Shown: positions 42,020-50,587 of the stretch, piece after piece
Numbering within the stretch: position 1 is the stretch's first letter
Layout of the letters: every line of letters starts with the position of its first letter
DNA from: Armatimonadetes bacterium UBA1398
Lineage (GTDB): Bacteria > Armatimonadota > Zipacnadia > UBA1398
NCBI GenBank assembly: GCA_002305165.1
Contig: DBQI01000025.1
Location: forward strand, 13,054 to 77,053
Direction: 5' to 3'
DNA length: 64,000 nucleotides
Made by a program: the position numbers and the translations under genes
The notes under the pieces: generated by a model
The model's input: only the letters and a program-made list of their open reading frames with translations
Told to the model about the DNA's origin: nothing
Database searches by the model: none

Positions 42020-43825
42020 TTAGAGAGCCGCCTCCAGGGCGTCGGCGATCCGGCCCTCGACCTCGGCGAGGGAGCGGGCGATGTCCTGCGGGCTGCCGCC
42101 GCCCTCAACAGGTCCCGTGCCTTCCCGCGCACGACCGTAGGCGACCCCTAGCTCCTTCAGGAGCCTCGCGGAGTCGCGGAGCAGGCTGATCGCCTCGGTG
42201 ACGCTCTCCTGCTCTGCGCCCGGCTCGAACACCGTCTCCCGCCACATCTCGAGGTAATCCGCGGCAGCCTCGCGACGGGAGGTGTAGAGGCGCAGCGGCC
42301 TGCCGCACCAGTCGGCAAGCTGCTTCGCGTGGGTGTCTGATAGGGAGCCATCGGCGAGGCCAGCCAAGTCCCGGGTCAGATCCTCGAGAGCGGCGACTCC
42401 TGAGCGCTGGCCACCGACCTCGCTGCCGCCTCGCATGAGGTCGATGGCGTCGGCAACGGAGGACTCGACAGCGCTCTTGACCTCGCATGTCCCCGCCGGC
42501 CCACTGACCACATACATCGACAGAGCCGCGCCGTTGCCCGGAGCCACCACCGCTGGCGCCACGGGGCTCTGCCACGCCTTGCGGAACTCCTCGCCGCTCA
42601 CCGTATCGTAGCGGGAGGAGGCACTGTAGAGGTAGAACTCTCCCCTTTGCGGGTCGTACCCCCGCACGATGCGCCAGGAGGGCGTTCCGGAGAGCGCGAG
42701 GGGCACCATGACGGCGTTGCCGCCGTGGAGCTGGGACTTCAGGTTCGTGAGCCCCAGGTCGATCGACGGACTGGAGATAAGCCGGGTTCGGGGCAGCCCG
42801 ACTCGCTCCGCCGCGGTGACGATGGGGTCGCGGATGGCCATGTAGGGACCCGCCAGAGCCCGCGGCCCCCCATAGAAGAAGGCGAAGGGCTGTGATGAGA
42901 ATCCCGCCAGCTTGGCGGGGCTCACGACTTGGCCCGCCGCCTCGCACAGGACGGCCAGACAGTCATACATGCCGCTGTCCGAGGCGCCGCTAACGGGGTT
43001 CCTGGGTAGGTCGACGAGGATGGCGCCGCTGGAGCTGGCCCTGGGCGCCGGCTCCGGCCGTCTCTCGGTTCGGGGTCCGGGGGGCGTACGGCGGGCGGCG
43101 AGGTCAGGGTAGACGGACCGTATATAGGCGAGTTCCTTCTGGGCGTCCTTCGCCGCCGGGCTGTTCGGGTAGCTCTGAATGAGCAGCTTGTACGCCTCAA
43201 CGGCATCCCTGGGCTTGCCTTCGAGGTCGAGGATGGACTGTGCCAGGAGCTGGAGGGCCTCGATTCGCTGTCGTTCCAGGGACTTGGCCTCGTCGGCCCC
43301 CTGTTCGAGCACCTCCTGGCATGCCGCGCGAACCTGTGTCGGTTCACCCATCTCATACCAGGTCCGGGCGATCTCCAACGCCGTATTGGCGCGTACCTGC
43401 GGATCCCCGCCAAACTGGGCGTTGATACTCTCGTACTCTTCCAGCGCCGCGTTGTACTGCTGCTGGGACCGGTGGATGTCGGCGATCTCGCGCATGGCGA
43501 GGCCAACCCACTGGCTGCCGCCGTTGCCGTGCACCTGAACCAGGCGGCGGTACGCCGTGAGGGCGGCCTCGGGGTCATTCAGGAAGTGGCGGTTGATGAA
43601 GCCCAAGCGGTAGAGGGCGTCGTCCGCCTCGCTGTGGTTCGGGTACTCCGTCGTGAAGCGGTGGAATGCGAGGACAGCGGAAGCGTAGTCGCCCCGATTG
43701 CTGGCGGTCTCGGCCTCGCGGAGCAGATCGTCGCCACGTTGCCCCTGGTGGCCGGCATGCAGCACATATCCGCATGTCGCCAGTACAACTAGCCCGATGA
43801 TCACTCCGGCCCAGCGTCGGGGCAT
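42020..43825 (-). CDS. Membrane-anchored TPR protein with C39-peptidase-like domain
   Basis: From ATG 43825 (~601 residues) a single transmembrane helix (GVIIGLVVLATCGYVLHAG) is followed by about six TPR-like repeats (about 28-245). A Pro-rich linker and a C39-like cysteine-peptidase fold (about 270-440) come next, with a helical tail last. The candidate nucleophile lies in MYDCLAVLC. The usual catalytic His strand (HxVVVxGYD) reads SWRIVRGYD, so the His is missing and activity is doubtful. A longer GTG start at 43939 is possible; neither start has a clear Shine-Dalgarno. It is the third gene of the ECF sigma/anti-sigma unit, 132 bp after the anti-sigma stop, and may be its output. Confidence 0.7.
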   Translation of the reverse strand: MPRRWAGVIIGLVVLATCGYVLHAGHQGQRGDDLLREAETASNRGDYASAVLAFHRFTTEYPNHSEADDALYRLGFINRHFLNDPEAALTAYRRLVQVHGNGGSQWVGLAMREIADIHRSQQQYNAALEEYESINAQFGGDPQVRANTALEIARTWYEMGEPTQVRAACQEVLEQGADEAKSLERQRIEALQLLAQSILDLEGKPRDAVEAYKLLIQSYPNSPAAKDAQKELAYIRSVYPDLAARRTPPGPRTERRPEPAPRASSSGAILVDLPRNPVSGASDSGMYDCLAVLCEAAGQVVSPAKLAGFSSQPFAFFYGGPRALAGPYMAIRDPIVTAAERVGLPRTRLISSPSIDLGLTNLKSQLHGGNAVMVPLALSGTPSWRIVRGYDPQRGEFYLYSASSRYDTVSGEEFRKAWQSPVAPAVVAPGNGAALSMYVVSGPAGTCEVKSAVESSVADAIDLMRGGSEVGGQRSGVAALEDLTRDLAGLADGSLSDTHAKQLADWCGRPLRLYTSRREAAADYLEMWRETVFEPGAEQESVTEAISLLRDSARLLKELGVAYGRAREGTGPVEGGGSPQDIARSLAEVEGRIADALEAAL

Positions 43826-43957
43826 GCCGCGCTCATTCCCGTCGACGGTGGAATCCGTCACGCCGGACCTGGAGTGGATAGCCTCCAGCCCCGGCTCTGG
43901 AAACCCAAGCCGATCGACGAATGCTCCCGGGGTATCCACAGGACCCGGTGCCCCTAT

Positions 43958-44674
43958 CTACTGGTGACCGTGCTGAATGTCCTCCAGGACCATGAGAACT
44001 TCGGATGCCATTCTGCGGTCTTGGTCGGCTCCCGCTGGCGCGGCATGGACGAGGGCTCGGAAGGCTTCGACCAGCCTCTTCTCCTCCAGTCCTTGCACGA
44101 CTCGGTTGACTTCCTTGGGGTTGTCGCTGGCCTCGCCCAGGCGTTGCAGATGGAGCTTCGCCTCAGCGACGGTATTGCGATGCACCGCGGTCTCCTGGAC
44201 CCAGTCGGCCATCTCTAGAGTGTCGAGGTTCGCTAGAGCGGACGATCCTCGCACCGTCTCCACTATAGCGTTCGCTTCGCGCACCTCGAAGTAACGGGTG
44301 CCGGCGTAGACACCCAGGGTTCCGATCACGAGCACGGCAACGGCGGCCGCGACGGGCAGGGGGCGCAGCATCAGGGCATGCAGGATCTCGCCGAGGGAGC
44401 GCGAGCGCTCGACCTGCCTCGGGGCCTGCGGCACAGGCGTCCTCTGGGTCTCGGCGCCCGCTATGGCTGCCAACACGGCCGATTTCATGCCTTTCGGCGG
44501 CTCAACGGACATCTGTGGCATCAGACGCGTTACCGTGACGCCACGACGCATGGCCTCGAGCTCGGCAGCGCACTCCGGGCAGCGATCGACATGGGGCTGG
44601 ATCCCCGCTGGGAGTTCAGCATCCCCTGCCAAGAGGCTCTCCAGAATGCGGTCCTGGACGTGCTCGCAACGCAT
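43958..44674 (-). CDS. Zinc-type anti-sigma factor (zf-HC2)
   Basis: This 238-residue protein has an N-terminal zinc-binding anti-sigma domain with Cys3, H28, C32 and C35 (HVDRCPEC). A linker, one transmembrane helix (VAAAVAVLVIGTLGVYAG) and a long exported helical part follow. It would hold the ECF sigma factor, encoded 56 bp upstream, inactive at the membrane until a signal arrives. GGGAG 8 nt before ATG 44674 selects this start over the upstream Met. The exported domain has no recognisable sensor fold. Confidence 0.9.
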   Translation of the reverse strand: MRCEHVQDRILESLLAGDAELPAGIQPHVDRCPECAAELEAMRRGVTVTRLMPQMSVEPPKGMKSAVLAAIAGAETQRTPVPQAPRQVERSRSLGEILHALMLRPLPVAAAVAVLVIGTLGVYAGTRYFEVREANAIVETVRGSSALANLDTLEMADWVQETAVHRNTVAEAKLHLQRLGEASDNPKEVNRVVQGLEEKRLVEAFRALVHAAPAGADQDRRMASEVLMVLEDIQHGHQ

Positions 44675-44730
44675 CCGCGTCACTCCCATTCACGGCGCCG
44701 AACCTGACGCGTCTCGGCATCCGTCCTCGC

Positions 44731-45303
44731 CTACAGCCTGCCGTCGAGTACCTTGCCCAGTTCCTTGATCGCGTAGTGCATCCTCGATTTCACAGTGCCG
44801 ATCGGGATGCCGAGGGTCTCCGAGATCTCCTTGTAGGCCATGCCCTGGAACACGTAGAGCAGAATCACCTGCATGTGCTCACGGGTTAGCCGCGATAGCC
44901 CCTCACGCACACGCCGCGCCGTGTCCTTGTCGATCAGCATCCGCTCAGGACCCGGGCTCTCCTCGGCGAGGGTGGCGAACATGTCCGTCTCATCGCCCAT
45001 ATCCCCGCCCTCGGTGATGTTGCTGATCGGTCGTCGTTTCTTGCGCTTGAACTCGTCCTTCGCCAGATTGATGGCGATGCGATGCACCCAGGCGGAGAAG
45101 CTGGTGCCGAGCTGATAGCGGCCGAGTTTGCGATAGGCGCGGACCATCGTCTCCTGGAAGATGTCCTGGGCTGCCTCGTAATCGCCTACGTACTGGTAGA
45201 CGAAGTTGAAAAGGGGCCTCTCATATCTGTCGTACAGGGCCGAGAAGGCAGCTGCATCACCCGCCAGCGTGCGCTCGACAAGCGTGTCGTCCGGTACTGT
45301 CAT
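44731..45303 (-). CDS. ECF-type RNA polymerase sigma factor
   Basis: This 190-residue protein has region 2 (DRYERPLFNFVYQYVGDYEA, then DIFQETMVRAYRKL and FSAWVHRIAINLAKDEF) and region 4 (GMAYKEISETLGIPIGTVKS, then RMHYAIKEL). Regions 1 and 3 are absent, as expected for the ECF group. It directs transcription of a small regulon under control of the adjacent zinc anti-sigma factor. Its ribosome-binding region is inside a stable hairpin (see 45306-45321). The true promoter probably lies in 45322-45478. Confidence 0.95.
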   Translation of the reverse strand: MTVPDDTLVERTLAGDAAAFSALYDRYERPLFNFVYQYVGDYEAAQDIFQETMVRAYRKLGRYQLGTSFSAWVHRIAINLAKDEFKRKKRRPISNITEGGDMGDETDMFATLAEESPGPERMLIDKDTARRVREGLSRLTREHMQVILLYVFQGMAYKEISETLGIPIGTVKSRMHYAIKELGKVLDGRL

Positions 45304-45305
45304 AG

Positions 45306-45321
45306 ACTCGGGCCCCCGAGT
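45306..45321 (-). promoter_or_regulatory. Hairpin covering the ribosome-binding region of the ECF sigma gene
   Basis: ACTCGGGCCCCCGAGT is almost fully self-complementary (six pairs, 4-nt loop) and ends 2 nt before the ATG at 45303. The only purine-rich stretch upstream of that ATG, GGGGG on the minus strand, is inside it. A 12-bp perfect palindrome ACCACCGGTGGT also lies 24 bp further upstream (45345-45356). Confidence 0.5.
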
Positions 45322-45478
45322 TCACAATAGGGTAACAGTGATCCACCACCGGTGGTTCAACTGCTGCCAGCGGCTTCTATTTGTTGTGATCAGGCCGGGA
45401 CCCCTCCTCAGCCGACCGCGAAACCCTGTGGCGCTGGGTACGTCACAGGTCTACTCCGGGCCGACTGCGGGCAGCGAG

Positions 45479-46388
45479 TCAGTCTATCGCGCCCAGAACA
45501 CGCTCGATGCGGGCGATGCACGCCTTCTCTTCGGCGGCGGCCTCGGTAAGCAGCTCGAGCTTGGTCGCTTCGTTCAGGTCCTTGTCCGCGCACTGCGACA
45601 AGAGCTGCGCGATCTTAGGCGTAGCCTTGGCTCAGGGCGGCCGCATCCTCGGGCGAGGGTAGCTCGGAGGCGATCTCCGTGAAGTACTCCGCCGCACGAG
45701 CCCGACACTCGGACCACACCATCGCGTTCCACCAGTTCCCGTGATGGCCGCCGTGGCCGGCGGCGACCGCGCTGGACCAGTTGCGGTAGGCGTCCGGCCC
45801 CATGCCGTAGTCCTCACTGGTGTGGGACTTGGGATCGCGCCATAGGCTGACGGCGTAGCGCAGGCTGTCTACGATGCTTGTTCGGAGGTCGGCTGGCTCG
45901 CACCGGTGCAGCGCGTAGAAGCAGATGTGGATCTCCTCGCCGAGCTCTGACCATGTGCCGTAGGTGAGGCGCCCGGGCGGGAAGTCACCTATCGGACACG
46001 GTTGCGCGGCCACGAAGCCGTCGGAGTCGTAGCCCAAGATGAGCTGGTTCTCCATGTTGAGGAGCATGCAGGGGCGCCCTTGATTGAGGTGTTCCCTCAG
46101 GCGCTCCTCGAGGGCGGCCCTCTCCTCCGCGCTGCTCCCTGGGTGGTAGAAGCCCAGGAACTCGCGTCGCACGCCGAGGTGGGCGATGAGTGGCTCGATC
46201 TTGTCGCTGTCCCAGACGTAGGGCCCGCTCGGACAGAGCTCCTTGTGGATGTTCAGGACGAAAGCATGGCCGCTGGCGCCGTACAAGAGCGCGTCCGTAG
46301 CGGCCACACCGTAGTACGTGAGCGCTCCCCTCAGAGCCCCCATCATCGTACAGCAGAACGGCGCTTGGTGCAGGCCCTCCAGCTCCAT
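45479..46388 (-). pseudogene. BtrH_N/C39-like protein truncated by a single-base frameshift
   Basis: The main frame (45615-46388, 257 aa) starts HQAPFCCTMMGALRGALTYYG, resembling the BtrH_N cysteine-peptidase-like fold (from memory). It ends abruptly in LSQGYA then TAA at 45615-45617. Directly after it, in the next frame, is KIAQLLSQCADKDLNEATK and then LELLTEAAAEEKAC...IERVLGAID, ending at a TGA (45479-45481). This is a typical amphipathic helical tail of such proteins, so one extra base near 45617 has broken the gene. Whether this is a mutation or an assembly error is open. The function is unknown; it is probably a cytosolic acyl- or peptide-handling enzyme. GAGGG lies before ATG 46388. Confidence 0.65.
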
Positions 46389-46400
46389 TGCGAGCCCTCC

Positions 46401-48467
46401 TTATGCTTGGGGGGGCACCGACTCCAACTCGATCGGCGTGCCGTCAGACGTCATCACGCGCACAGTGTACCCCCACTGGCCTCCGCCCTGAAGGACCTTG
46501 AGGACGATGCGGTTCGTGCCCTCGCGTAGGGTGACCGTCACCTTGTCCTCGTCCACCGTCACGGGCCGCGCCGCGTTGTTCTGGTGGACCCGCTCACCGT
46601 TCAGCCAGACGACGACGCCATCATCGCTGCCGATACCCAGGACGGCGGGACCAGCCACCGGCGAGACGAACTCCGCCTGGGCATACGCCACCACGTTCTC
46701 CCTCGGCTCCATGAGGGCGAAAAGGTCCACGATCCCCTGGATGTCCGGGGTGTCTACGCTCCGCCACTCCAGGCCGTGCAGGGGCTGGGTGCTCTCCGCC
46801 TCCGGGAGACCCTCCAGTGGCTGATCCCAGGCCGTCAGGCTGGCGCCGAAAGGCCCGATGACGCGCCATGAGGTGATGAAGCCCGCCGCGGCGGCAAAGT
46901 CTTCGTCCACCCCTAGCTGCCGCAGCACCCGGATGGCGGCGGTGGCGGTATCCCTCGGCGGGCCGAGGCGCACGGCCTCAGTGAGCACTTCCCGAGCCCG
47001 GGCTTGATCGCCCGACTGGGCGGTCGCGAAACCGATGGCGGTGAACGCGGTCAGTGCCGCCAGCCGCGTATCAGGATCGTCGATGTAGGGGCGAACCAGG
47101 CTTGCCATCTCCGGTGTGGCGTGACGGGCGAGCCCCAGTAGAGCACGGCTCGCATTGGCGGCCGACTGGGTGCGCTCGAGGGCGAACTCATAGCTCCCAG
47201 TCGGGTCGGCTAGGGCCTCGTCCTCATCGGCATCCAGGATGCTGAGCATGGCCTCGAGAGCGGGCTCGCGGGCTTCAGCGGGGCTACTGACGACGACGGC
47301 GCGAAGAGCGTCCCATGCGCGCGGATCGGGCCGATTGGCGAGCCCGCGGGCAGCGGCGATGGTCACCTCGGTCGCGTCGGCGCCGAGAGCAGCTACCAGG
47401 TACGGCACAGGATCGTCCGTCTCCAGTTGGGAGATCATCCAGGTCAGGGCGGCTCGCTGGGGAGCGGGAAGCTCCGCGGCCTCGTCGGTGAGGACACCCA
47501 GCGCGTCTTCGCCGACGACCTCCTCGACGAACCGCAGCGCCGTCGAGAGGAGGATGGGGTCAGATGACGTGAGGCCGCGCAACACCATTGGCACGTCCGC
47601 GTCCGAGCCGAGGCGGGCGATGCCCGCGACGGCCGCGAGGCGCTGGGCGTCAGCGATCTGCACCGGCTGGGGAGGCACTAGGACTGTCCGATAGACGTCG
47701 AGGGCGGTGGATTCATCGCCCCGGGCCTCCAGGCGCTGCGCCACGCGAAGAGCGGAGTCGACGGCGGCCCACCGCTCCGCTTCGGAGCCGCTGCCCGCGA
47801 CCTCGGCGCACAGGCCCAAGCTCCGGGTCGTGCCCACGCTTCCGAGGGCGCGGATAGCCGCCACGCGGACCTCGCCCTGGGACGCGCGGACGATGCTCAT
47901 CAGCCGTCCCTCTGTGCCGGGTTCGCCGCGGTCACCGAGGGCGCGAGTGGCGGCAGTCGCCACGATTTCGTCGTCGGAGTTCGCGAGTGCAGCGAGGGCG
48001 TTGCGGGCGGCAGTGCCGGGGATGCGGCTCAGGGTCATGAGGGCGCGGATCCCCAGATCCGACGAGTTCACCCACTCGCTCAGGGGGCGCACCGCCTCGT
48101 CACCGGCCACCCACGACAGGTAGCGGAGCAGTTCCACGCGACCGGCGAGGGGCAGGTCGAGGCCCATGGCCTCGATGAGGGCGAGGGAGACGGCTCTCAG
48201 TTCCGCTCCCTCGGCGCGGGTCGTGATGCCAGCAAGGGCACGCTCGGCCGCGCGCACCACACCCGGGTCGTCGTCGCCGAGCAGCGCGGCGACCGGCAGT
48301 ACGGCGGCGGCCCCCATGCCGGGGGCTGTCTCCCACGCCGTCCGCCGGGCCTCCGTGTCGTCGCCCGAGAGGGCCGCAGTGAGGGCCTCGGGGCTCGGGG
48401 GTTGGGCGATGGCCGCCAGGGCGAGCATCGCAGCGACGGTGATCGTGGTCCACAGGAATCTCAGCAT
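46401..48467 (-). CDS. Exported HEAT-repeat protein with C-terminal sandwich
   Basis: From ATG 48467 (GAGGAG upstream) the product is 688 residues with an N-terminal signal (TITVAAMLALAAIAQ). Residues about 25-520 are HEAT/PBS-like alpha repeats, with recurring A..AL..LG..... patterns such as VRVAAIRALGSVG. A C-terminal sandwich at about 535-685 (FITSWRVIGPFGAS, VLGIGSDDGVVVWLNGERVH) looks like the PA14/galactose-binding-like module common in Planctomycetes-type secreted proteins. It is probably a periplasmic or surface scaffold; no catalytic motif is visible. Confidence 0.8.
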   Translation of the reverse strand: MLRFLWTTITVAAMLALAAIAQPPSPEALTAALSGDDTEARRTAWETAPGMGAAAVLPVAALLGDDDPGVVRAAERALAGITTRAEGAELRAVSLALIEAMGLDLPLAGRVELLRYLSWVAGDEAVRPLSEWVNSSDLGIRALMTLSRIPGTAARNALAALANSDDEIVATAATRALGDRGEPGTEGRLMSIVRASQGEVRVAAIRALGSVGTTRSLGLCAEVAGSGSEAERWAAVDSALRVAQRLEARGDESTALDVYRTVLVPPQPVQIADAQRLAAVAGIARLGSDADVPMVLRGLTSSDPILLSTALRFVEEVVGEDALGVLTDEAAELPAPQRAALTWMISQLETDDPVPYLVAALGADATEVTIAAARGLANRPDPRAWDALRAVVVSSPAEAREPALEAMLSILDADEDEALADPTGSYEFALERTQSAANASRALLGLARHATPEMASLVRPYIDDPDTRLAALTAFTAIGFATAQSGDQARAREVLTEAVRLGPPRDTATAAIRVLRQLGVDEDFAAAAGFITSWRVIGPFGASLTAWDQPLEGLPEAESTQPLHGLEWRSVDTPDIQGIVDLFALMEPRENVVAYAQAEFVSPVAGPAVLGIGSDDGVVVWLNGERVHQNNAARPVTVDEDKVTVTLREGTNRIVLKVLQGGGQWGYTVRVMTSDGTPIELESVPPQA

Positions 48468-48478
48468 TGGGCTTCTCC

Positions 48479-49771
48479 TCACAGGTGCCACGGCGCCCGA
48501 TAGGGCCGATTGAGCCAGCGGTTGGCTTCATCGTCGCCGATGAAGCGCTCTGCCACGGGGTCCCAGCTCAGCTTGCGGCCTAGGCGGAAGGCGATGTTGC
48601 CAAGGTGGGGCGCGCTGGTGGAGCGGTGGCCGATAGCCACATCGCTCGTGGGCCGCTCACGGCTGGCGATACAGTTCATCCAGTCGTCGCCATGGGAGAT
48701 GCCGGGACCCAGGACGAACTCGTCCTCGCCGATGGGCTCGTCATCCGCATCCTCGGGCTCGATGATGTACTTCTCGCGATCCACGAACAGCCGACCGTCA
48801 GATCCCTCGAAGTACATCCCGTACTCCCGGTTCTCCCCAAGGGGCAGCGGATCGGGCGGCGGCTGGGACCAGATCATCGTGTAGGTCGGGTACTGGTAGG
48901 TGATGGTCATCGTCTCGGGCATGTCGTAGACGCCGTCGTTGGCGTACCGGCCGGTCGCCTCGATGGATAGCGGCGCATCCTCGCCTGTGCCCCAGTGGAT
49001 GATGTCGATGAGATGGGTGCCCCAGTCGGTCAGGCGGCCCCCGGAGTAATCCCAGAACATTCGGAAGTTGCCGAACCGCAGTTGGTGGTACGGCACCCAC
49101 GGCGCGGGCCCTAGCCACATGTCCCAATCGAGCTCCGGCGGGATGGCCTCCGGCTCAGGCCAGCCGCCCCCGGAGCCGCCACCGAACCACGTGTGGCAGG
49201 TGTGGACCTTGCCGATGCGTCCCGAGCGCACGAGTTCCACGGCATGGCGGATGTGCGTCTGGTTGCGCTGTTGCGTCCCCACCTGCACGACCCGGCCATA
49301 GTGCCGGGCGGCAGCCACCATTGTCTTTCCCTCATCGATGAAGAGGTGAAGGGGCTTCTCGCAGTAGACGTCCTTGCCCGCCTCGCAGGCCATGATGGTG
49401 GGGAGGGCGTGCCAATGGTCTGGCGTGGCGATCACGACGGCGTCTATGTCGTCGCGGTCCAGCACGTGGCGGAAGTCCCGGTAGACATCGGCACTCCCGC
49501 CTGCCGCCTCCACAACCCCCGCCGTGCTCTCGGCCCGGCCGAGATGCACGTCGCAAACCGCCACGACGCGGCAACGGGGATTGCGGGCGAAGCCATTGAG
49601 GTGGCCGCTGCCCATGCCTCCCAGTCCGATGTGGCCGATCCGAACCGGGGCGTCGGCGCCGGGCACTTGGGCCCTGGCGGCAGCGTGGGTCCAGGCCGTG
49701 CCCGCGACCGCTGCTCCTGCAGCGAGTCGTTGCAGGAAATCCCTACGGGTGACGGTCCTGCGCTTAGGCAA
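48479..49771 (-). CDS. Tat-exported Gfo/Idh/MocA-family oxidoreductase
   Basis: This 430-residue protein begins at TTG 49771, behind GAGGAGGG. Its N-terminal twin-arginine signal (VTRRDFLQRLAAGAA) supports the start. The Rossmann motif IGHIGLGGMGSGH, EKPLHL (the conserved Lys of the family) and a late W.THLIDI.HW motif are present. Such proteins oxidise sugars or inositol derivatives with tightly bound NAD(P), often at the C3 position, and periplasmic forms are common in glycan-degrading Planctomycetes and Bacteroidetes. Its substrate cannot be read. It could supply 3-keto substrates for DUF1080-type enzymes (inference). Confidence 0.92.
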   Translation of the reverse strand: MPKRRTVTRRDFLQRLAAGAAVAGTAWTHAAARAQVPGADAPVRIGHIGLGGMGSGHLNGFARNPRCRVVAVCDVHLGRAESTAGVVEAAGGSADVYRDFRHVLDRDDIDAVVIATPDHWHALPTIMACEAGKDVYCEKPLHLFIDEGKTMVAAARHYGRVVQVGTQQRNQTHIRHAVELVRSGRIGKVHTCHTWFGGGSGGGWPEPEAIPPELDWDMWLGPAPWVPYHQLRFGNFRMFWDYSGGRLTDWGTHLIDIIHWGTGEDAPLSIEATGRYANDGVYDMPETMTITYQYPTYTMIWSQPPPDPLPLGENREYGMYFEGSDGRLFVDREKYIIEPEDADDEPIGEDEFVLGPGISHGDDWMNCIASRERPTSDVAIGHRSTSAPHLGNIAFRLGRKLSWDPVAERFIGDDEANRWLNRPYRAPWHL

Positions 49772-49845
49772 TGTCGTCCCTCCTCGGTGGGGGTGTAGGC
49801 GTTTCTTCACTGGGGTTCGCAGGCATCCCTGCGCGGCCGCGCTCG

Positions 49846-50427
49846 CTACGTCAGGAGCCGGCACAGGAACCTGCACGGCTCACTGCCGCCGCTGGAGAGA
49901 GCGGAGGAGGCCACCGTCACCTCGACCTTGCGGCCGAGGGCCATCTGGATGTGGCGCTTCACGTGGCCAGCGCAGCAGTAGCAGTAGGTGATGGAGATCG
50001 GTTGGGTGAGGAGCGGCAGGCACGGGCAGTCGTAGGCCATGAGTCCGTCGGGGAAGAACTGGACGAGGACCATCCCGTCCTCGACCTCGGTGACGCTGTG
50101 CCCGAAGACGAATCGCGCCTCGTTCGCCGCGCGTACCCGCTCGCCGAGGGTCTCGTTATCGCGCGCGATGGCCCTGGAGATCGTCGCCCGCTTGCCCCCG
50201 AGGCAACAGGCGCAGCGCTCGCGGACCGCCCGTCGGGTCTCGAAGTCGAGTTCGCGGTCCATGCGCTCCATGGCGCCGAAGAGCCAAGCGGCGCGCTCCT
50301 CCTTGGAGCAGCCGCCGCGAACCTCGATCCCACCCTCGAGGATGCGCTCTCTCACGTCGGCCGGTACGCCCTGCTTCTGGAGCGCCGCGGCGAGCTTCCG
50401 CACGCGGCTTTCCTCGTAGTCCTGCAC
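49846..50427 (-). CDS. Cysteine-rich cytosolic protein of unknown function (DUF6144-like)
   Basis: From GTG 50427 (GGGAGG upstream) the product is 193 residues without signal. It has several Cys pairs: GGCSKEE, CACCLGGK, DCPCLPL, the compact YCYCCAGHVKRH and EPCRFLC at the end. The YCxCxxGHVKRHxxxALGRxV pattern followed by a strand and SSGG resembles, from memory, a small family annotated DUF6144 or ATC-hydrolase-like, whose function is unknown. The Cys cluster may bind zinc or an Fe-S cluster. It is divergent from the GH5-like gene at 50588. Confidence 0.65.
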   Translation of the reverse strand: MQDYEESRVRKLAAALQKQGVPADVRERILEGGIEVRGGCSKEERAAWLFGAMERMDRELDFETRRAVRERCACCLGGKRATISRAIARDNETLGERVRAANEARFVFGHSVTEVEDGMVLVQFFPDGLMAYDCPCLPLLTQPISITYCYCCAGHVKRHIQMALGRKVEVTVASSALSSGGSEPCRFLCRLLT

Positions 50428-50506
50428 CAAATCCCTCCCACCGTTGTCTCGTGGTGCGGCACTTCGCCGGTTTCGGCCAGTCACCTCGCTCGCCCCATGC
50501 CCGAGG

Positions 50507-50535
50507 TTGTGGAAGGGCCGGTAGGGGCGTACACT
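50507..50535 (+). promoter_or_regulatory. Putative sigma-70 promoter of the GH5-like gene
   Basis: TTGTGG (50507-50512) and TACACT (50530-50535) are separated by 17 bp, and the ribosome-binding site follows 39 bp later. Matches are 3 and 4 of 6. The same TACACT/TACAGT -10 form recurs before other plus-strand genes. Confidence 0.4.
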
Positions 50536-50587
50536 GGAGGTCTGAGGGCTCGAACCTCGCAAGGCAGCGTCGACGGAGGTGGCTGAT

